From NCBI RefSeq assembly GCF_029867415.1, contig NW_026705418.1:636447-700446 (forward strand): a stretch of 64,000 nucleotides of DNA, written 5' to 3'. The translations under genes and the position numbers were made by a program. Below, one piece after another: positions 60,130 through 64,000 of this stretch. The DNA comes from Vicia villosa. Taxonomy: Eukaryota; Streptophyta; Magnoliopsida; Fabales; Fabaceae. The notes under the pieces were generated by a model, which did no database searches, was not told the origin of the DNA, and was given only the letters and a program-made list of their open reading frames with translations. Each line of letters begins with the position of its first letter. Position 1 is the first letter of the stretch.

Positions 60130-60960
60130 AATTTTCCTTAGCAGAGTCTAGGATCCATGTTTTGCTTATCCTCAGCAAGAGTCAGCCTTCATCTTGGGCT
60201 TTAAACAAGAAGTCTCCACTAGATAATCTTTCTGCCAATCATTTTAACAAAAACCCCTGGAAAGGGTTAGCCTCCAAAATCACTTCTTCAAAAACCAAAG
60301 ATTCATTTCTCATAGGAGATAATTTCCCCAAAAGAGTCAAAACCCCTGGAAAGGGTCAGCCTCCAAAAACATGACAAAAATCAGTCTTTTAACAGACAAT
60401 TTCACCAGCTGAGTCAAAATCCCTGGAAAGGGTTAGCTTCCAAAAAAATCAGTCTTTTAATAAATAAATCCTTCAGTAGAGTCAAAACCAACAAAAATAG
60501 TTAGCCTCAACCTTGGGCTTCATACAAGGCACCAAAACAATAAAACTCCCCTGTTAATAGTCAGCCACAACCTTGGGCTTTGTACAAGGCAGATAAACCA
60601 TATGTCGTGTGTCAAAGATTCCTAACATCTAGGATCTTCTCCCATAGAGTCATCCATACTCAGTTTATTTAAGAGTCAGCCACAACCTTGGGCTTTGTAC
60701 AAGGCAGAAAATAATATTTTTTCTAGCTAGAGTCAGCCTCAATTCTGGGCTTTGTACAGAACACCAAATAAAACCCATCAAAATAGATTTTCCCTAAGTA
60801 GAGTCAGCCTCAATTCTGGGCTTTGTACAGAACATAAAAATCCCTTGTAAATTAATCCCCAGTGGAGTTTTCTCCCAGAGTCATAATAATAATCAATCAA
60901 TCAAAAAGCCTCAAGTTTGGGCCTCATACAAGCCAGTTAAAAATCAAATTTTTTATACAG
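60130..60960 (+). repeat. Degenerate repeats in the Ogre LTR
   Basis: Many copies of agtcagcctcaaccttggg with ctttgtacaagg, plus three copies of cccctggaaagggttagcct-like units (60255, 60340, 60420). The translated frames have stops, so it is noncoding. Confidence 0.75.
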
Positions 60961-61378
60961 TAGATAGACATAGCTTATCTCTATAAAGAGATCTTTCCTC
61001 TATCTCACCACATTCAAACAAACATTTCAATTTCGATTTCAATTTCAATTTCAAACATTCTCCCATTTAGGACTCTGAAAGGCATGCTCTGAGGCAAACA
61101 AACCCAGACTTGTACACTTTCCCTAATTTGGATGAGAATCTTTCTTTCATTTAAGAGAACGCGACTGGCATACTTGCAAACATACAAGTAAGGTCCCTAT
61201 CTTAATGAAATGAATTCAGCTTTTCTGTCACTTTAAATTGTTTGTGGTGGAATAGTAGAAATACCTCTCTATAAAGATGACTTCATGTCTCTTTACCGTA
61301 AACAGAGATTTAATTCAAGCTTCAACCTTGAGCTTCAAGCAAGGCACCCAAAAATAATTAATAATTAATTAGTTCCCC

Positions 61379-61420
61379 GAACTACATTAAGCTCTGACTT
61401 CCATTAGGGATATGTAGGCA
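61379..61420 (+). promoter_or_regulatory. Conserved LTR stem-loop block, Ogre
   Basis: cgaactacattaagctctga, then ttcc-atta-ggga, then tatgtaggca. Same layout as in E and M2, with different stem bases. Confidence 0.55.
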
Positions 61421-61890
61421 TGAGGTTCACAAGGAATCTCAACGAGCTAATAAAATACCAAAAATAGTCAGTCTGTCTGTCTGTCTTTCTTTTATTCAAT
61501 TCAATTCCTTCTCCTAATACAAAGGAGAAACTTTCCCAATAATCATTAGCAGCACAAACACATTTAGACACAGAGAAGGTTCCTGTAGAGTACTACAGAT
61601 ATGTAGGGTGTTTAAACACTTCCCTATGTATAATCGACCTCCCGGACTCCAGAATTTCTAGTCTAGGTGAAATCCCCACACTTAGCAAACTCCTAGGGTT
61701 TAGTTGAGATATTTTTTTCCCTTTCCTACTTGTAGGACAATAAGAAAGTTCGTGTGATATCGTAGGAAGAACTGAAACAAAATTCATCCCACCACGGGCG
61801 CATTCTCCTTCCAAATTTCGCGTGAAGGGTCTAGCGTGCCGTCCTCCCAAGTGAAACGGGGAGGTAAAAAAAACGACAACCACAGAAAAA

Positions 61891-61908
61891 TGGCGACTCT
61901 GCTGGGGA
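61891..61908 (+). promoter_or_regulatory. PBS of the Ogre element, tRNA-Arg type
   Basis: tggcgactctgctgggga, identical to the E site at 37705-37722. It confirms plus orientation. Confidence 0.92.
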
Positions 61909-62692
61909 TATAAGTGTTAAAAACCTTGGTTTTTCATCCAAACCAATGGTTGACCTGTTGCTGGTCCAGCCCCAATGAGGAATTAGGGATGCCAAATTCC
62001 CCCTCAAACAAGAGAGGTCCTGCCTAACCTCTGTGTCATTTCATGTGTTTGCTGCATTTATATTTGTTTATTCTGTATCGGGAAAGGGCTTGATTCCCCC
62101 TTGTGGTGAGAAATCCTACACCCAGATTTGAGTGCAACATAAGATAGGATGGAGGATGTCTTCCCGGTGAAGACCCTTTAATCTTGGTTCACAATTCTAC
62201 TCTTGGGATTTGCCTGGCTGGTTGTGATTAACTGCGCCACTGCATTCCGAGACTGATTTGTACCAGGAGGACCTAGAAACCCATTAACCCCACTTAAAGC
62301 CTTTTTTAGGACGTAGAGCGGTGATTACGAAAGTAAATGTCACGTAGATACTACACTCAGAGAAAACTCTCTTATAGATACCAATCAACGTATCTTTAAG
62401 GTTGAGCAAAAGCTCTGAGACCCCTAGAACCCGTTCTACAGGTACAAAAATCCTTATCCTTAGTTTACCATTGGGGCGAGGTTTGCGTTTTGACTTCATG
62501 ACCACTATACCCTTCAACGCCATGTTTGTTTAAAACTCTTGTGTGTGCATTCATGCATTCATGCATCATTCATTAATAACAACTAAAAACAAAAAGAGTC
62601 TTTTTCAAGTCGTTTTTCAAGGAAACTAAATAACGAACGTTTTGAACTTCATAGAAAGAGAGAAACGGAGAAAGGACTTAAGGATCTATACC
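61909..62692 (+). other. Leader between Ogre PBS and ORF1
   Basis: About 780 bases without a supported gene. It holds cttcccggtgaagacc near 62160 and ends with a purine-rich run (agaaagagagaaacggag) before the ORF1 start. Confidence 0.7.
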
Positions 62693-64000
62693 ATGGATTA
62701 CGGAAGAAAGAGAGCCAGGAAATACACCTTCAAGATTCCCCAGGTCGAGGAACTGGGAAAGCTCGGAAAACTGGTGGTTAACCCCCAGGCTTTCAAGGAG
62801 AAGTATGGAAAACTTCTGCCTTTGCTCAATACCAACATTGTGGATGGGATCCTTCCCACCTTGGTACAATTTTACGATCCAACGTATCACTGCTTCACCT
62901 TTCCAGATTATCAGCTCATGCCTACGTTGGAGGAGTACTCTCGTCTGATTGGAATACCCGTGTACGCGCAAGATCCGTACTCCGGTTTGGAAAAGAATCC
63001 TGACGACATTATCATTGCTGCAACTACTCCTTTGAACGTAGTCGACATCAGAACTCATATGGTGAGTAGAGGAGGAATTCAAGGATTGCCTTCCAAATTC
63101 CTGTTTGATCAAGCTCGGTACTTCGTCAGCATCCAAGATATGAGCGCTTTTGAGGAAATCTTGGCTTTGCTTATCTACGGATTGTTTTTGTTCCCTAATA
63201 TTAACGATTTAGTCGACATCAACGCAATTAAGATCTTCTTAATTGGAAATCCAGTTCCAACCTTGCTTGCGGATGCTTATCACTCTGTGCATTCAAGAAA
63301 CCTGCAGCGAGGAGGATTAATCACATGCTGCGTACCGTTGTTATACGAATGGTTCGTTTCGCACCTGCCGAAGTCTAGCACTTTCTGGAACATGAGGGAT
63401 GGCCTTTACTGGTCACAGAAAATCATGTCCCTCACTCATTCGGACATTGAGTGGTGTAGTCCTGACAACGACGAAACCAAGATCATCTTCAGTTGCGGAA
63501 GTTTTCCCAACGTACCCCTTATTGGAACTAAGGGAGGAATCAGTTATAATCCAGCGTTAGCCCGTCGTCAATACGGCTATCCCATGAAAAATATACCAAG
63601 TAACATTCAATTGGAGGGTCTGTTCTTCAAGAACATCGACGATCATGGTAACCTGCTGAAGAAGGAAATTGTCCAAGCCTGGCGTCTCGTTCACAGCAAA
63701 GGGAGGAGATTGTTAGGAAAACATCTTTGCATTTACCTGGATCCTTACCTTCAATGGGTACGCGTCAGAGCATTCAAGCTCAGGATGCCATATCAACATC
63801 AAGAACCCATTCCCCTAAGGGAACCAATATACCTTTTCTCCACCGATGTTGAAAAACTGCAAGCGGCATTAAACAAGGTATGCCAAGAAAGGAATGCTTG
63901 GAGGAACAAGTATCGAATCGTCAACACGGAAAATGTTGAGATTCATAACATCCTAAGAAAGAAGGATGAGTTACTTGAAGTGCTCGATCGACAAGTGTCA
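62693..64000 (+). CDS. Ogre ORF1 protein (5' partial element, open to window end)
   Basis: 436 codons from ATG 62693 to the last base with no stop. It begins MDYGRKRARKYTFKIPQVEE. Features: YHCFTFPDYQLMPTLEEYSR at about residues 66-85, a pattern shared with plant-mobile-domain-like proteins; a mixed hydrophobic core to about residue 300; RMPYQHQEPIPLREPIYLF near 365; then a charged, coiled-coil-like tail (VEKLQAALNKVCQERNAWRN) to the edge. Ogre elements carry such an ORF1 before gag-pol; its function is not known. I think it matches the legume family DUF7745, but this is from memory. The frame is fully open, unlike most pol and gag copies here. Confidence 0.85.
   Translation, partial: MDYGRKRARKYTFKIPQVEELGKLGKLVVNPQAFKEKYGKLLPLLNTNIVDGILPTLVQFYDPTYHCFTFPDYQLMPTLEEYSRLIGIPVYAQDPYSGLEKNPDDIIIAATTPLNVVDIRTHMVSRGGIQGLPSKFLFDQARYFVSIQDMSAFEEILALLIYGLFLFPNINDLVDINAIKIFLIGNPVPTLLADAYHSVHSRNLQRGGLITCCVPLLYEWFVSHLPKSSTFWNMRDGLYWSQKIMSLTHSDIEWCSPDNDETKIIFSCGSFPNVPLIGTKGGISYNPALARRQYGYPMKNIPSNIQLEGLFFKNIDDHGNLLKKEIVQAWRLVHSKGRRLLGKHLCIYLDPYLQWVRVRAFKLRMPYQHQEPIPLREPIYLFSTDVEKLQAALNKVCQERNAWRNKYRIVNTENVEIHNILRKKDELLEVLDRQVS

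Larger units (their letters stand above)
56091..61884 (+). repeat. 5' LTR of the Ogre element
   Basis: About 5.79 kb from tgtcataccctaattttt to ccaca, within the range known for legume Ogre. TATA at 57347-57355, two tRNA-like modules (58490-58715), repeated attattcccggtgaaac boxes (59318-59790), repeats with cttgggctttgtacaagg (60130-60960), conserved hairpins at 61379-61420 and 61608-61619. The exact 3' end is the nearest CA before the PBS and could be off by a few bases. No gene supported. Confidence 0.85.
56091..64000 (+). mobile_element. Ogre element, 5' part (runs off the right edge)
   Basis: A 5.8-kb 5' LTR, tRNA-Arg-type PBS, about 780-bp leader and an open ORF1. In Ogre, ORF1 precedes gag-pol, which would lie beyond the window. 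There is no PPT before 56091 (sequence cacttggacc), so this is a 5' LTR inserted into the older LTR; ggacc (56086-56090) should reappear at its far end. The open ORF1 suggests a fairly young copy. Confidence 0.9.

Noticed and set aside
62284..62523. 79-codon minus-strand frame before ORF1
   Set aside because: In the Ogre leader, antisense, without homologous pattern; the mass of basic residues reflects purine bias.
62678..63136. 152-codon minus-strand frame
   Set aside because: Antisense to ORF1, whose plus-strand frame is longer and carries recognisable motifs.

Overview
The window is repeat DNA from a plant nuclear genome, most likely a legume of the pea, vetch or lentil group (Fabeae) or a close relative. 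The evidence is the mix of repeats: Ogre/Tat Ty3-gypsy elements with LTRs of 3.4 to 5.8 kb and the tRNA-Arg-type primer site TGGCGACTCTGCTGGGGA, an 11-kb SIRE/Maximus-type copia element with an extra ORF after pol, and chromovirus-like LTRs of the TGTAACGCCCC type. I found no ordinary host gene, rRNA, true tRNA gene or CRISPR. Species is inference.

Almost every base belongs to one of about ten nested mobile elements. Coordinates come from LTR termini (TG...CA), target-site duplications (TSDs), primer binding sites (PBS) and polypurine tracts (PPT). The oldest layer is M1 (1-4534, minus), a decayed Tat-clade gag-pol that runs off the left edge. Inserted in it is M2 (minus, 4535 to at least 52154), a Tat element that keeps gag but has lost pol. 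M2 has in turn received several insertions: a coding-less chromovirus-type element (6303-18254), itself carrying a nearly intact copia (6625-11627, TSD ctaat); a 398-bp Mutator-like MITE (18786-19183, 9-bp TSD); a SIRE-type copia (19582-30813, TSD tgaac); E, a 14.5-kb non-autonomous Ogre/Tat element with no gag-pol (34275-48787, TSD cagcc); and a solo LTR (48886-51338, TSD gtttt). On the right there is a chain of three plus-strand LTRs (52155, 52215 and 56091), each cut by the start of the next. The last is the complete 5.8-kb 5' LTR of an Ogre whose PBS, leader and open ORF1 (62693 onward) run off the right edge.

The best-preserved coding regions are Ogre ORF1 (436 codons, open to the edge), the copia gag-pol with one stop (7158-11126), and the SIRE RT/RNase H (24139-25758). 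Everything else is broken. Points most worth a second look: two conserved, apparently covarying stem-loops near the 3' ends of four Tat/Ogre LTRs; a PBS-like box inside some LTR ends; a 55-codon membrane-peptide ORF under its own TATA box in an LTR; an 88/176-bp hairpin-bearing tandem array in E; and tRNA-like A/B-box modules in LTRs.
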